From Vibrio sp. 99-8-1 (GTDB lineage: Bacteria > Pseudomonadota > Gammaproteobacteria > Enterobacterales > Vibrionaceae): DNA of 64,000 nt. Of the stretch, positions 29,711 through 41,051 are shown piece by piece; positions within the stretch are counted from its first letter, which is position 1; each line of letters opens with the position of its first letter. The stretch is from NCBI RefSeq assembly GCF_013114595.1, contig NZ_VTXE01000009.1:62001-126000 (forward strand). The letters are read 5' to 3'. A program made the position numbers and the translations under genes. Under the pieces are notes generated by a model, which was given only the letters and a program-made list of their open reading frames with translations, had not been told where the DNA came from and did not search any database.

Positions 29711-29851
29711 TTTTTCAACAATTCAGAGCATGATTCTCTTTAAACTTCACCCTATTTTCAAATTATTTTCTCTTGGTCATAAGAACTTATTAAATAAGCT
29801 TTAAAATTAAGTTAGTATCTATATCAACAAACCTTTCAATTGGAGGAGAGA

Positions 29852-31219
29852 ATGGCAGAGCCTCAACAAGAACTCGATCAAGCTCAACAGACTCATCAAA
29901 CCCTCCAAGAAGTGAGTGATGCTTTAGATAACGGCCAGTTTGTCCATGTGCGACGCCAGTTGCAAGATATGGAACCGGAAGATATCGCGCACCTGCTGGA
30001 AGCTTCCCCAAGAAAATCCCGTGATGTACTCTGGCAACTCACTGACCCAGAAGATTACGGTGAGATCCTTGATGAGTTAAACGAAGACGTTAAAGATGGT
30101 CTGGTGTCCCAAATGGCACCCGAGAAACTTGCCGAAGCAACAGAAGGCATGGATACCGATGATCTCGCTTACGTACTTCGTAGCCTTCCTGATGATGTTT
30201 CCCGTGAAGTTCTTGATCAGATGGATATTGCGGATCGACATAGAGTTGAAACCGCCCTCTCCTACCCTGAAGATACTGCCGGCAGTATAATGAACACCGA
30301 TGTGACCACTATACGTGGTGACGTCGATGTGGATGTAGTCCTTCGTTATTTACGTATGAAAGGGGAGTTACCCGATGTTACTGACGCCCTATACGTCATC
30401 GATGAAGAGAGTCGTCTAATTGGGCACCTTTCTCTAACCACCTTAATCACGACTCAGCCAGACGTTCAAGTTAGTGATGTCATGGACGATGCTGATGAAG
30501 CCATTCTTGTTGATACCAGTGACTCAGATGTAGCCAGCCTTTTTGAACGACGAGATTGGGTCTCTGCCCCTGTGGTTGATGAAAACCAGCACCTAGTTGG
30601 GCGTATTACCATCGATGATGTGGTGGATATTATTCGGGAAGATGCTGAACACTCAATGATGAGTTTGGCAGGTATGGATGACGACGAAGATACCTTTGCC
30701 CCTGTGGTTAAATCAGCAAGAAGACGTAGCATCTGGCTTGGTGCCAACGTACTAGCAGCACTAGCTGCTGCTTCCGTTTCAAACATGTTTGAAGCGACCT
30801 TAGATCAAATGGCCGCCATTGCGGTGTTAATGACCATCGTCCCTTCAATGGGGGGCGTTGCCGGTAACCAAACCGTTGCTCTGGTTATTCGGGGTCTTGC
30901 TGTTGGTCATATCGGTGACAGTAACAAACGAGAACTACTGCTCAAAGAAGCAGCCATCGGGCTGTTAAACGGTATTTTATGGGCTTGCATCATTGGGGGT
31001 ATTGTTGTCGTCTGGAAAGGCAACTGGCTACTAGGAGGCATTATCTCTGCCGCTATGCTAACCAATCTTGTCGTGGCAGGTATTGCTGGGGTAACCATAC
31101 CCATTATGCTGAAAAAGATGAATATCGACCCTGCACTCGCCGGAGGGATGGCACTAACAACCATCACCGATGTGGTTGGACTATCAATATTTTTAGGCTT
31201 AGCTACCATATTTATTTAG
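29852..31219 (+). CDS. mgtE: Magnesium transporter MgtE
   Basis: A 455-residue magnesium channel. The N-terminal superhelical domain (about 15-135) and the tandem CBS domains (about 140-265) sense cytoplasmic Mg2+, and five helices (about 292-455) form the pore; GMALTTITDVVGL near the end is the pore-helix signature. The ATG at 29852 follows GGAGGAGAG; an in-frame TTG four codons earlier is rejected because it overlaps the ribosome site. It has its own 141-base upstream region, where I saw no recognised Mg riboswitch. Confidence 0.95.
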   Translation: MAEPQQELDQAQQTHQTLQEVSDALDNGQFVHVRRQLQDMEPEDIAHLLEASPRKSRDVLWQLTDPEDYGEILDELNEDVKDGLVSQMAPEKLAEATEGMDTDDLAYVLRSLPDDVSREVLDQMDIADRHRVETALSYPEDTAGSIMNTDVTTIRGDVDVDVVLRYLRMKGELPDVTDALYVIDEESRLIGHLSLTTLITTQPDVQVSDVMDDADEAILVDTSDSDVASLFERRDWVSAPVVDENQHLVGRITIDDVVDIIREDAEHSMMSLAGMDDDEDTFAPVVKSARRRSIWLGANVLAALAAASVSNMFEATLDQMAAIAVLMTIVPSMGGVAGNQTVALVIRGLAVGHIGDSNKRELLLKEAAIGLLNGILWACIIGGIVVVWKGNWLLGGIISAAMLTNLVVAGIAGVTIPIMLKKMNIDPALAGGMALTTITDVVGLSIFLGLATIFI

Positions 31220-31287
31220 CGATAAATTCAGTAACTCAAGCCGCTTACCCAGTCGAAAACATAGACACAACTTAGCATCACTTTCAA

Positions 31288-31318
31288 TAAAACAAGGGCA
31301 ATCTTGCCCTTGTTTTAT
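31288..31318. terminator. Bidirectional terminator between mgtE and pmbA
   Basis: AAAACAAGGGCAA-TC-TTGCCCTTGTTTT is a perfect 13-base stem serving both convergent genes. Confidence 0.92.
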
Positions 31319-31332
31319 CATGTTGCCTTCGC

Positions 31333-32676
31333 TTATGCTCCAGCCACTTTCATTGATTCAATCAAAATCGAGCCTGTCTGAATTTGCGAACGTGTTTCGA
31401 TGTCGGAACCAACGGCAACAATATTGGTAAACATCTCTTTCAGGTTACCAGCAATAGTGACTTCAGATACTGGATATTGTATTTCACCATTCTCAACCCA
31501 AAATCCTGCCGCACCTCGAGAGTAATCCCCAGTCACAACATTCACTCCTTGCCCCATCAACTCAGTTACCAAAAAGCCCGTCCCCAGCTCTTTCAGCATG
31601 GTGTCAAAGTTCTGCCCTGTGGACTTAACAAACCAGTTGTGTATACCACCAGCGTGCCCTGTTGGGTCCATATTCAGCTTTCTAGCAGAATAACTAGTAA
31701 GAAGGTATGTCGCTAGCACCCCATCGGTAATAATATTGGCGTCTTTGGTGTATACACCTTCACTATCGAATGGACTTGACGCTAAGCCTCGTAATAAATG
31801 AGGCTTTTCCTCAATATTAAACCAATCCGGTAATACTTTTTCGCCCAGCTTGTCTAATAAGAACGAGGATTTTCGGTATAAGTTACCACCACTAATGGCC
31901 ATTATCAGATGACCAATTAACCCAGTCGCCACATCCGCGGCAAACATAACTGGATATTTTCCCGTTGATAATTTTTGTGCATCAAGACGAGAAATCGTTT
32001 TTTTCGCAGCTTTTATACCAACCGTTTCAGGAGACCATAGCTCATCAATATGACGGGACAGGGTATAGTCGTAATCACGCTCCATTACGCCATTTTCACC
32101 TTCAGCAATCAATACACAGCTCATGCTATGTCGGCTAGATGGATAGCTGGCAAGTAAGCCATGGCTATTGCCATACACTTTGATACCATAATGGCTATCA
32201 TAGCTTGCCCCATCACTCTGCTTGATTTTGTCACTGTAATTTAAAGCCGCTTCTTCTGCAGCGATGGCGATCTTTGCCGCATGATCGGGTTCCGGCTCGT
32301 CTGGGTGAAAAAGATCCAAATCCGGGATCTCTTTTACCATAAACTCTTTAGGTGCAGGGCCAGAGAATGGATCCTCAGATGTATATTTTGCAATGTCCAG
32401 TGCTGCTTCTACGGTCTGCTGAATAGCACGTTCACTTAAATCAGACGTAGAGGCGCTCCCTTTTCGTTTACCACGATAAACTGTGATACCAAGCGCACCA
32501 TCACTATTAAACTCGACATTTTCCACTTCACACATGCGAGTCGACACACTTAAACCAGTGGTTTTGGTAATCGCAACCTCAGCGGCATCCGCCGTTCCGG
32601 TTGCAAGCTTTAATGCCTTATCTACGGCGGCTTCAAGTTCAACTCTCTGTTGGGCAATTTGCTGTTTTACGTCCAT
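31333..32676 (-). CDS. pmbA: Metalloprotease PmbA (TldE)
   Basis: A 447-residue TldD/PmbA-family protein. It pairs with TldD to form a heterodimeric peptidase that processes microcin precursors and degrades the CcdA antitoxin in E. coli. It lacks the HExxxH zinc motif, as expected for the non-catalytic partner. Recognisable parts are [22 protein letters not shown] (about 49-70) and [17 protein letters not shown] near 390. tldD lies close by at 33390, on the same strand but separated by the convergent yjgA. Confidence 0.94.
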   Translation of the reverse strand: MDVKQQIAQQRVELEAAVDKALKLATGTADAAEVAITKTTGLSVSTRMCEVENVEFNSDGALGITVYRGKRKGSASTSDLSERAIQQTVEAALDIAKYTSEDPFSGPAPKEFMVKEIPDLDLFHPDEPEPDHAAKIAIAAEEAALNYSDKIKQSDGASYDSHYGIKVYGNSHGLLASYPSSRHSMSCVLIAEGENGVMERDYDYTLSRHIDELWSPETVGIKAAKKTISRLDAQKLSTGKYPVMFAADVATGLIGHLIMAISGGNLYRKSSFLLDKLGEKVLPDWFNIEEKPHLLRGLASSPFDSEGVYTKDANIITDGVLATYLLTSYSARKLNMDPTGHAGGIHNWFVKSTGQNFDTMLKELGTGFLVTELMGQGVNVVTGDYSRGAAGFWVENGEIQYPVSEVTIAGNLKEMFTNIVAVGSDIETRSQIQTGSILIESMKVAGA

Positions 32677-32793
32677 AGCTACTTCTGATGATTTAAATTA
32701 TTTCACTTAGAATAACAAGGTTTTCGCATTCTCCCCATAAATCTTGCTAAAATAGTGCAATATCTCTCTAGATAAGGTTGAGAAACTAAACAA

Positions 32794-33315
32794 ATGGCAA
32801 GAAAAAATCAGAAAGCTCCTTGGGAAGAAGAAGAGGAGATCATCTGGGTAAGTAGAACCGAGATGAAAAATGATATGGAAGCCCTGCAAAAACTTGGTGA
32901 AGAACTGGTGGGATTAAAACCATCGGTACTCGAAAAGTTTCCGCTTCCAGAAGAATTAAGAGATGCAATTACTGATGCCCAGCGCTTTAAGAATGAAGCT
33001 AAGCGTCGTCAACTGCAGTTCATTGGCAAACTTATGCGCAGTGTAGAGCAAGAGCCTATTCAAGCAGCATTAGATAAGCACCGCAATAAACATTCACAAG
33101 CTACCGCTGAGTTGCATAAGCTAGAACAGCTTAGAGATCGAGTTGTACAAGAAGGTGATAAAGCCATTGCTGAAGTAATGGAAAAATTCCCTCAGGTGGA
33201 TCGTCAACGTTTACGACAGCTTTACTTACAAGCTAATCGTGAAAAGAAAAACAATAAGCCACCAAAAGCTTATCGTGAAATTTTTCAGCTGTTAAAAGAA
33301 CTGAACGAATCATAG
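32794..33315 (+). CDS. darP: Ribosome-associated protein YjgA (DarP)
   Basis: A 173-residue, highly charged helical protein of the YjgA/DUF615 family, a late 50S subunit assembly factor. [20 protein letters not shown] is its N-terminal hallmark, and [20 protein letters not shown] closes it. It sits between pmbA and tldD on the opposite strand. Confidence 0.94.
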   Translation: MARKNQKAPWEEEEEIIWVSRTEMKNDMEALQKLGEELVGLKPSVLEKFPLPEELRDAITDAQRFKNEAKRRQLQFIGKLMRSVEQEPIQAALDKHRNKHSQATAELHKLEQLRDRVVQEGDKAIAEVMEKFPQVDRQRLRQLYLQANREKKNNKPPKAYREIFQLLKELNES

Positions 33316-33350
33316 GACCCTTAAATGCTCTAAGGTTCTTTACTTAGCTA

Positions 33351-33387
33351 AAAACGGGCATAGTTTTCAAACTATGCCCGTTTTTTA
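33351..33387. terminator. Bidirectional terminator between yjgA and tldD
   Basis: AAAACGGGCATAGTTT-TC-AAACTATGCCCGTTTTTT: a perfect 16-base stem with runs on both sides, serving both convergent genes. Confidence 0.93.
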
Positions 33388-33389
33388 TT

Positions 33390-34835
33390 TTACTCAGTTC
33401 CACCAACAGTAAGAGAATCTAGTTTCAATGTTGGCTGCCCCACTCCAACAGGAACACTTTGACCAGCCTTACCACAGACACCAACACCTCTATCCAGTGC
33501 TAGATCATTGCCAACCATCGACACTTGCTGCATGGCTTCAATACCAGAACCAATTAAAGTAGCTCCTTTTACTGGTCGGGTTATTTTGCCATCTTCAATT
33601 AGGTAAGCTTCAGACGTGGAGAATACAAATTTACCTGAGGTGATATCAACTTGACCACCACCAAAATTAGGCGCGTATAATCCCTTTTTCACCGTGGAGA
33701 TAATCTCTTCTGCGCTATGCTCTCCAGGCAGCATATAGGTATTTGTCATACGCGGCATAGGAAGATGGGCATAAGACTCCCTGCGACCATTGCCTGTAGG
33801 GTTAACTCCCATTAAACGAGCATTAAGCTTGTCTTGCATATAGCCCTTTAATACACCATTTTCAATCAGCGTATTGTATTGCCCAGCAACGCCTTCATCA
33901 TCAATGTTGAGCGAACCACGACGGTCAACCATAGTGCCGTCATCTACGATAGTACACAGCTCCGAGGTAACCTTGTCGCCAACCTTACCCGCAAAAACAG
34001 AGGAACCTTTACGATTGAAGTCTCCTTCTAAGCCATGTCCAACCGCTTCATGCAGTAACACTCCCGGCCAGCCAGCACCAAGAACAACCGGCATTGCTCC
34101 AGCAGGAGCAGCGTCAGCCTCAAGGTTCACTAATGCTTGTCTAATCGCTTCATCAGCAAAATAGAGTGCGGCTTTGCGTCCATCATCATCAGCTAAAAAC
34201 AGATCATAACCATAGCGGCCACCACCACCTGAACTGCCTCTCTCGCGGCGATCGCCTTTTTCAACTAGCACACTTACCGATAAACGCACTAGTGGTCGTA
34301 TATCAGCGGCATAGGTGCCATCTGTTGCGGCAACCAGTACTTGTTCATAAACACCGCTTAAACTTACCGAGACCTCTTTAACTAGAGGTTCTTTGGTTCG
34401 AATATAGGCGTCCAGCTCTTTGAGCAGTTCAATCTTTTGCTGTTTTTGTAAACTTTCGAGCGGGTTAATGGCTTGATAAATAGAAGGCGAACTCTGACGA
34501 GAAAAAGTTTTAAGCTCTCCATTCTGCCCCTGCTGAGCGATACCTCGAGCAGCATTAGCACTCTGCATTAAGCTATCAAGCTGGATCTGATCGGAATAGG
34601 CAAAGCCTGTTTTCTCACCGGCAACAGCCCGAACCCCGACGCCTCGATCAATGTTGAACGAACCATCTTTAATAATACTGTCTTCTAATACTAAAGATTC
34701 GTGCCAGCTCGATTGAAAATAGATATCAGCGTAATCAATTTGACGCGTATTGATGCTAGCTAATGTATTTGCAATATCTTGCTCTGTAAGCCCACTTGCG
34801 GAAAATAACTCTTTCTCTACGCGATTAATGGTCAT
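33390..34835 (-). CDS. tldD: Metalloprotease TldD
   Basis: A 481-residue catalytic subunit of the TldD/PmbA peptidase. The zinc motif HEAVGH (His262, Glu263, His267) is followed by [12 protein letters not shown]. It overlaps the nitrilase-like gene by four bases (ATGA), so both are expected from one mRNA that starts further up the mre-rng-yhdP series. Confidence 0.96.
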   Translation of the reverse strand: MTINRVEKELFSASGLTEQDIANTLASINTRQIDYADIYFQSSWHESLVLEDSIIKDGSFNIDRGVGVRAVAGEKTGFAYSDQIQLDSLMQSANAARGIAQQGQNGELKTFSRQSSPSIYQAINPLESLQKQQKIELLKELDAYIRTKEPLVKEVSVSLSGVYEQVLVAATDGTYAADIRPLVRLSVSVLVEKGDRRERGSSGGGGRYGYDLFLADDDGRKAALYFADEAIRQALVNLEADAAPAGAMPVVLGAGWPGVLLHEAVGHGLEGDFNRKGSSVFAGKVGDKVTSELCTIVDDGTMVDRRGSLNIDDEGVAGQYNTLIENGVLKGYMQDKLNARLMGVNPTGNGRRESYAHLPMPRMTNTYMLPGEHSAEEIISTVKKGLYAPNFGGGQVDITSGKFVFSTSEAYLIEDGKITRPVKGATLIGSGIEAMQQVSMVGNDLALDRGVGVCGKAGQSVPVGVGQPTLKLDSLTVGGTE

Positions 34836-35665
34836 TTTAAACCTTTATTCTGTTTTAATTGTGATTGAAAGCGAGCATGAGATGACAGCGGCATATTGCT
34901 GCGAACAGAGTCCGTTACGCCATGCTCTATATCTTCTCGAATCGTGCCCACTTCACTTAAAATTTGTTTCGTCACGTCACCCCATGGATTAATCACCATC
35001 GAATGTCCCCACGTCTGTCGACTGCAAGGGTGTGTCCCGGTTTGTCCTGCTGCAATAATCCAACACTGAGTCTCTATCGCTCGGGCAGTCAATAGCGTTT
35101 GCCAATGAGCTTCACCTGTCGTCGCGGTAAATGCAGCGGGTAACGAGATAACCTGCGCCCCTTTTGCCACAAGCTCAGAAAACAAGTGCGGAAATCGAAG
35201 GTCATAGCAGATAGCAAGGCCTAACTTACCTATCGGTGTATCAACAACCACAGTGCTATCACCTGCTGAAAATATTTCTGATTCACGGTAGCGGGAATGT
35301 TTGTCTTCCACATCCACATCAAACATATGCAGCTTATCGTAATGAGAAACCAATCGCCCTTGGTTATTGTAAACCAAGGTTGTTGTGGTCACTCTCTGCT
35401 CTCGTTGAATAGGAAAACTGCCAATAACAAGCCAAATATTAAACCGTTTAGCCATTATTGAGAGTGCGTTCTGTATATCGCCGTCGCCAATAGGCTCCGC
35501 ATGTAATCGATAGTCAGCCTTATTGCCAAACACAATCGCATTTTCAGGTGTCAATACTAATTTAGCACCATCACGAGAAAGTTGTTGAAGCTGATGCTCA
35601 ATGAAAGCTAAGTTCTGTAACGGTTCAGGTCCAGATGTCATCTGAACAATTCCAACGCTTGCCAT
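34832..35665 (-). CDS. Carbon-nitrogen hydrolase (nitrilase superfamily, Nit-type)
   Basis: A 277-residue nitrilase-superfamily amidase. The Glu-Lys-Cys triad is visible as Glu41 (TPENAI), Lys111 (YDKLHMF) and Cys153 (AICYDLRFP). The sequence resembles the Nit1/YbeM group that hydrolyses deaminated glutathione; this is the most likely substrate but is not shown. The ATG at 35665 follows AAAGGATTGGAA; an upstream TTG is less likely. It lies between yhdP and tldD, a conserved order. Confidence 0.9.
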   Translation of the reverse strand: MASVGIVQMTSGPEPLQNLAFIEHQLQQLSRDGAKLVLTPENAIVFGNKADYRLHAEPIGDGDIQNALSIMAKRFNIWLVIGSFPIQREQRVTTTTLVYNNQGRLVSHYDKLHMFDVDVEDKHSRYRESEIFSAGDSTVVVDTPIGKLGLAICYDLRFPHLFSELVAKGAQVISLPAAFTATTGEAHWQTLLTARAIETQCWIIAAGQTGTHPCSRQTWGHSMVINPWGDVTKQILSEVGTIREDIEHGVTDSVRSNMPLSSHARFQSQLKQNKGLK

Positions 35666-35701
35666 TTCCAATCCTTTGTTGACTTGCTCTGTGTCTATTC
35701 G

Positions 35702-38700
35702 TTACTCAGATAGTTGGTACTCGCCTTTGCTTCGTGACAGCTCTTTAACTTCAGGGGCATCCAAGGAGCCTTGTATCTGGTATCTAACTTTAGTAAATAC
35801 ATCCACCACTGGCGATATCACTGCTGAGATAGCAAACACCACGACAGCGGTTTGTGGTGTCACCGCAAAGGCGGTTAAGACTGGAATACCAGAGGTTAAA
35901 TCTGGTGTAAACTCAACTTCAGCATCCACTGTTCTATTATTTAAGTTTGCCAGTCCTTTAAGCATCATATCACCTGCAATGGCATCCATCTCAAAGTTAT
36001 TGGTAACAAATACGCCATTAGTGATCTTTCCTGATCCCGTAATAGAGTCAAACGCTAAACCTTTATCAAACACATCAGAGAAGTCCAGTTTCATTTTCCG
36101 AATAATGGAATCCAAACTAAACATTCCCAACAACTTTGCGGCTCCGCTGACGTCTGAAATAACGCCTTTGCCAAAAGAGGCATCCAAAGTCCCTTGTAGA
36201 GTTTCGATCTGCATAGACCAAGGTGAACCGTGCCAATTAAGTTTTGATGTCACTTCGAATGGTGCTTTCTGAATGCCAGAACTGATACCAAAACGATCCA
36301 TCAGCTCAGAGTTATTGTCCCCTTTAATAAACATATCAAACTGGGAGTTACTTTTCTCACCTGATAACGTCCAACTACCATTCGCTTGAATCTTATTGTT
36401 ACCGCTGCTAATACTGATATCACGCCACTGCAACTGCTCCCCTTTTCGCTCCATCTCAACATTCACTTTGCCGACTTTATACCCTTGCAACCAAAAATCT
36501 TGGATGTTTAAAGTAATGTTTGGCATGAGTTGGTGGAACTCTCGATCAAATTCTGTAATAAGGGGCTGATCTTCTTCTGCTTTGAAAATGATGGCGTCTT
36601 CTTTCTCATTATCCAGAGCTGGGACAAAAATTTGCAAACGCTCCAGCGAGACAGATAAGTCATAAGGCTCTAGGTAGTTCGCTTTCCCTTTAGCTTCAGA
36701 ACTGTCCAGAGACATCACCCAAGATAAATTTTTCTTTCGAGCTGAAAAATCAACATTATGCCAATCGAGCGAGCCTAAAGTTAGTATATCTGTCGCGATA
36801 GAAATTCGCTGTGGGAAAGGAATGTCGGGTGTAACAATATCATTCAGTTTTGATCTATTTTCTGTCTGTTTTTGCTCTGCAGTCATTGCTAACCAATTAT
36901 CCAGATTAAACTCCGCCGCTCGCACAGAAAATTGGTGCCCAACCACCGGACTCACTTTGAATCCTCCGTTACCCACTAATAAATAGGTATCGGTTAAAAC
37001 TGGTTGCTTATTAGATATATCTATCTCAGCTTGATACTTCACGTTTGGTAACTGCAAACGGCTGGAGATATTCTGTTGGTTGCCTGAGGCTTGTAATTTT
37101 AGTTCGCTCTTTTCCCCCAACGCTTTTGTTAGCGGGGCTGGATATTGACTAGAGACAAACTCCAAGTTGGCTTGACTCTCAACCTGATAGGTAAAACCCG
37201 TGTCACTTAACTGAAGGTCAACGTCAGTGCGCCAAGGCGCGTGTCCTTGAACTTTATTGGTCCACTTAGACCCAATATATGGCTCTAATAACCCAACATC
37301 CCAGTCACCCTTAACATTAATAGCGACGGTATAGTCTTTTTCTAAGCTCTCACCTTGAAAATCAACCGCAATCGCCTGTTCCAATAAGTCAGCCGTTAAC
37401 CCAGAGGATTGAATAACATCGTTATCAAACAGTATTCTACCTTTAGCGTTATCAAGCTGAATAGGAGGAGACTGGATCTCTATATGATTGCCGGGAAGAT
37501 CAGCATAGCCCCATGCTCGGGTCTCTATGCTTTGATCGAAAGGTATATTCAATTGAAATTGAGAACTCACATCACCAGAGACTTGAACCGTGGTTAATGC
37601 TGCCCCCACAGAGTCAACGAGTGGTGTTGCCATCATGTAGTCTCGGACTAAGTCCCCTTTAGCGACCGCTTTGGCGGTGATCTCAACAGCACCGCCCGAC
37701 CCCAAATAGGCAATCTGACCGGTAATTCGATCAGCTTCAACATCCAACAGTTTTGCGTGTCGAGAGTCCATATACAGAGATGCATTCTCAAAAAGCAGAT
37801 CTAACTGAAGCTCTTTAATCGTCGGCCAGCGAGTATCAAAACTAAACTTGGCGTTTTTTAGTCCAACTTTGGCCTGAAAAACACCATTATTGTTTTGATA
37901 CGGGAATTGTCCTACTTCTCCATACCACAGTATTTGGGCGGTTTTAGCTTTGCCACCTTGGATAGCGGTAGAAAGGTAATCGGTTAAGTCTTGTCCTAGC
38001 GCCAAGGTTGGCAAATATCGCCAAGTTTCACCCACATTAAAAGCATCAGCTTCTGCATAAATTGAGAGAAATGGCGATCCTTGGTTAGGAAAATCCAGTT
38101 TGAACTCACCCAACGCTTGTAGATCTGGTGTTGTTACGGCCACTTTGTCCGACCACAAGCGCCAACCCGCGTCATCATTTTCCCAAACAAAATTAACCTC
38201 TCCCTGCTTAATTTTCAGCGGTGCTTGAAACACATCACCATAAGGGAGTACATCATCAACCAAGGTAGCATTTGCCACCATCATCCTTCTATTACCGGTA
38301 ATATTTGCGGTAAGGTCATGAACCTCCGGCAATAAATACCACTGTTTAATACCTGCTGATGTGACTTTAGCGGAGTAGTTCAACTCTCCACTAGAGCTGT
38401 TTTGAGATACGCGGATATCCTCGATATCACCGCTAGGTTGTAACCTTGTTAACCATTCATCAATGGTTTCAGATTCAGGAATAAGATGAGCTAATGGACG
38501 CAACGCATCGATATTGAGCTGAGATACATTCACTGTCCACAGTTCAGGACTCCACTCAACCGCTAGATCAACACTTGGCCACTCAATATTATCGGTTCTG
38601 GCGACAATGGAGTGACCACTCACTTTCCACTCTTTATCTTTTTCCCCGGGGATCAGTTTAAAAATGCCTTTTTCTACAACAAGTAAATGAGAACCTTGCT

Positions 38701-39559
38701 GATTCCACATTAACTCTGAAGGAAGAATTTCAAGATAAGCATCTACTGGCTCGCTACGCGTAACACTAAACCAACTGTTAAAGCTAACTTGGCCACTTTC
38801 AATGCCCGTTTCATCTTCCAAATATTTGGTCAGCCAAGGAGCAACACTGATGTTTCGCCCTTGTGCGTAGAAGTCTCCCGATACATCTAAAATTGAACCA
38901 TAATCTTCAAAATTAGCCATAACAGCCAAACTGTTAAATTCACTTCCCACTAAACTAACATCACCTTCTATCTGATGCCGATTCTGCTGGTTATGCCATT
39001 TTAATTGCTCAATATTGAGGGAACGTATTTCATTTTGAAAAGTTTGATAAGTGATCGTTGAGCTTTGCAGATTAAAATCTTTAAGCTGCCAAAGAAACAG
39101 GCGCTCTAGCTGAGTAATCACGGAATTTTTGGAGGTCACGCTATCCGATCGCGGCTGCTTACCGTCTAACAATGAGACAGCGCTAATATCAAGGGATAGG
39201 CCCTTAGCGTTTAAAGAAGCAACTTGAGGAGACAGCGTTAGCAATGATTGAATGAGGTCAACTTGAATTTGTACTTCATCAACATAAAAAGTGATATTTG
39301 CATCACTAATATTTTGAATTTCTACGTTCTGCAATGAAATTGAGGGACGTGTATTTCGCCAATAACCGTTTACACTGCCAATACTAAACGGCAACCCGGT
39401 AGACTCTACCACCCATGAAGTAATCTCATTTTGATAGTTATCTAACCGAGGTAATGTTACACGTAAAGCGGTAACAGCAAGGGCTAAGATCACCATTACT
39501 GTTACTAGTACTAATAATGCTATACGCCCTATGCGAGCGAATAATGAAGTCACATCCAC
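35702..39559 (-). CDS. yhdP: YhdP family envelope phospholipid-transport protein
   Basis: A very large, about 1,285-residue AsmA-like protein. A single N-terminal helix (about 13-33) anchors it in the inner membrane. The rest is beta-rich periplasmic sequence forming a long hydrophobic groove, and the C-terminal DUF3971/AsmA-like part includes LLGMFSLDSIIRKM near 1145. In E. coli YhdP works with TamB and YdbH to carry phospholipid to the outer membrane. The start is GTG at 39559 or, more in keeping with the GGAG spacing, GTG at 39553. It begins 5-11 bases after rng. Confidence 0.93.
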   Translation of the reverse strand: MDVTSLFARIGRIALLVLVTVMVILALAVTALRVTLPRLDNYQNEITSWVVESTGLPFSIGSVNGYWRNTRPSISLQNVEIQNISDANITFYVDEVQIQVDLIQSLLTLSPQVASLNAKGLSLDISAVSLLDGKQPRSDSVTSKNSVITQLERLFLWQLKDFNLQSSTITYQTFQNEIRSLNIEQLKWHNQQNRHQIEGDVSLVGSEFNSLAVMANFEDYGSILDVSGDFYAQGRNISVAPWLTKYLEDETGIESGQVSFNSWFSVTRSEPVDAYLEILPSELMWNQQGSHLLVVEKGIFKLIPGEKDKEWKVSGHSIVARTDNIEWPSVDLAVEWSPELWTVNVSQLNIDALRPLAHLIPESETIDEWLTRLQPSGDIEDIRVSQNSSSGELNYSAKVTSAGIKQWYLLPEVHDLTANITGNRRMMVANATLVDDVLPYGDVFQAPLKIKQGEVNFVWENDDAGWRLWSDKVAVTTPDLQALGEFKLDFPNQGSPFLSIYAEADAFNVGETWRYLPTLALGQDLTDYLSTAIQGGKAKTAQILWYGEVGQFPYQNNNGVFQAKVGLKNAKFSFDTRWPTIKELQLDLLFENASLYMDSRHAKLLDVEADRITGQIAYLGSGGAVEITAKAVAKGDLVRDYMMATPLVDSVGAALTTVQVSGDVSSQFQLNIPFDQSIETRAWGYADLPGNHIEIQSPPIQLDNAKGRILFDNDVIQSSGLTADLLEQAIAVDFQGESLEKDYTVAINVKGDWDVGLLEPYIGSKWTNKVQGHAPWRTDVDLQLSDTGFTYQVESQANLEFVSSQYPAPLTKALGEKSELKLQASGNQQNISSRLQLPNVKYQAEIDISNKQPVLTDTYLLVGNGGFKVSPVVGHQFSVRAAEFNLDNWLAMTAEQKQTENRSKLNDIVTPDIPFPQRISIATDILTLGSLDWHNVDFSARKKNLSWVMSLDSSEAKGKANYLEPYDLSVSLERLQIFVPALDNEKEDAIIFKAEEDQPLITEFDREFHQLMPNITLNIQDFWLQGYKVGKVNVEMERKGEQLQWRDISISSGNNKIQANGSWTLSGEKSNSQFDMFIKGDNNSELMDRFGISSGIQKAPFEVTSKLNWHGSPWSMQIETLQGTLDASFGKGVISDVSGAAKLLGMFSLDSIIRKMKLDFSDVFDKGLAFDSITGSGKITNGVFVTNNFEMDAIAGDMMLKGLANLNNRTVDAEVEFTPDLTSGIPVLTAFAVTPQTAVVVFAISAVISPVVDVFTKVRYQIQGSLDAPEVKELSRSKGEYQLSE

Positions 39560-39563
39560 TCCA

Positions 39564-41033
39564 CTACATCATCACAACGTCAAATTGCTCTTGAATATAC
39601 AGAGGCTCTACCTGAATTTTCACTTGCTTACCAATGAATACCTCAAGCTCTGCTAATGCATGCGATTCTTCCCCCTCTAATGTCTCTGCAACGGCAGGAG
39701 AGGCATAAACCACAAATTTATCGGCATCATACGCTCGGTTAACACGTGTAATTTCCCGTAGAACTTCATAACAGACTGTTTCTACCGTTTTCACTGAACC
39801 TCGGCCTTCACACGTCGGACAACCGGAGCAGAGAACATGTTCAATACTCTCTCTGGTTCTCTTACGAGTCATCTCTACCAAACCGAGTTGTGTAAAGCCA
39901 TTAATGTTCGTTTTCACCCGATCTACAGATAACGCAAGCTGCAATGAATTGATAACTCTTTCACGATGATCTTCTGACATCATATCGATAAAATCGATAA
40001 TGATAATACCACCGAGATTCCGTAATCTAAGTTGGCGAGCAATAGCCTGAGTCGCTTCAATGTTGGTATTAAATATGGTCTCTTCTAAGTTTCTTCTACC
40101 CACAAATGCACCAGTGTTAATATCCACTGTTGTCATCGCTTCTGTCTGATCAATGATAAGGTAGCCACCGGACTTCAGTTCAACTTTTCTATCCAGTGAA
40201 CGTTGAATCTCGTTCTCTGCATCAAACATATCAAAGATCGGCTTATCTCCCTCATAGAGCTCTAATTTATCGCTCAGTTCAGGGACAAACTCGGAAGTAA
40301 ACTCTTTCAGAGTTTCAAACACGAGACGTGAATCCACCTGAATACGGGTCAATTCGGTGCCAACAAAGTCACGCAATATACGTTGTGCTAATCCAAGTTC
40401 ACCGTAGAGAGTAGAACGCGTTTTGTATTTACTACGACGCTCTCCGACTTTCTGCCAGAGACGCTTTAGAAATATGGCATCTTGAGACAGTTCTTTATCA
40501 TCGGCACCTTCTGCAGCGGTGCGAATAATAAAACCACCATCTTCATCACAATAGTCAGCAACAATATTTTTTAGTCGATTTCGCTCTGTTTCACTATCAA
40601 TTCGTTGAGAGACACCAACATGGCTAGCACCCGGCATAAAGACCAAGTAACGGGAAGGGAGTGTAATATCTGTCGTTAAACGTGCACCTTTTGTACCCAA
40701 AGGGTCTTTAACGACTTGGACAACAATATCTTGCCCTTGCCTGACTAATTCAGCAATGTCTCGAACTTGAAATTGCTGCTTCTCATTTTCAGCAACACAC
40801 TCTGTATGAGGCACAATATCAGACGCATGTAAGAAGGCGGCTTTCTCTAATCCAATATCCACAAAGGCCGCTTGCATACCAGGCAAAACCCTAGAAACTC
40901 GACCTTTATAAATATTTCCTACGATACCGCGACGCGCTTCACGTTCAATATGAACTTCTTGAAGAACACCGCCTTCAATCATCGCAACACGAGTTTCACT
41001 TGGGGTAACATTAATCAACAACTCTGCACTCAT
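39564..41033 (-). CDS. rng: Ribonuclease G
   Basis: A 489-residue endoribonuclease that matures the 16S rRNA 5' end and cuts some mRNAs. An S1-like domain (about 35-125) with RGIVGNIYKGRVSRVLPGMQAAFV at its head is followed by the catalytic domain with MTTVDINTGAFVG and GGIIIIDFIDM, and a Zn-link CPTCEGRG near 410. It lacks the long C-terminal scaffold of RNase E. It lies between maf and yhdP. Confidence 0.97.
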   Translation of the reverse strand: MSAELLINVTPSETRVAMIEGGVLQEVHIEREARRGIVGNIYKGRVSRVLPGMQAAFVDIGLEKAAFLHASDIVPHTECVAENEKQQFQVRDIAELVRQGQDIVVQVVKDPLGTKGARLTTDITLPSRYLVFMPGASHVGVSQRIDSETERNRLKNIVADYCDEDGGFIIRTAAEGADDKELSQDAIFLKRLWQKVGERRSKYKTRSTLYGELGLAQRILRDFVGTELTRIQVDSRLVFETLKEFTSEFVPELSDKLELYEGDKPIFDMFDAENEIQRSLDRKVELKSGGYLIIDQTEAMTTVDINTGAFVGRRNLEETIFNTNIEATQAIARQLRLRNLGGIIIIDFIDMMSEDHRERVINSLQLALSVDRVKTNINGFTQLGLVEMTRKRTRESIEHVLCSGCPTCEGRGSVKTVETVCYEVLREITRVNRAYDADKFVVYASPAVAETLEGEESHALAELEVFIGKQVKIQVEPLYIQEQFDVVMM

Positions 41034-41051
41034 GAGAGCACCTCATTAAGC

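Noticed and set aside
29711..29851. Magnesium riboswitch before mgtE
   Set aside because: The region is short and AT-rich, and I could not find a stable multi-helix fold or M-box-like motifs.
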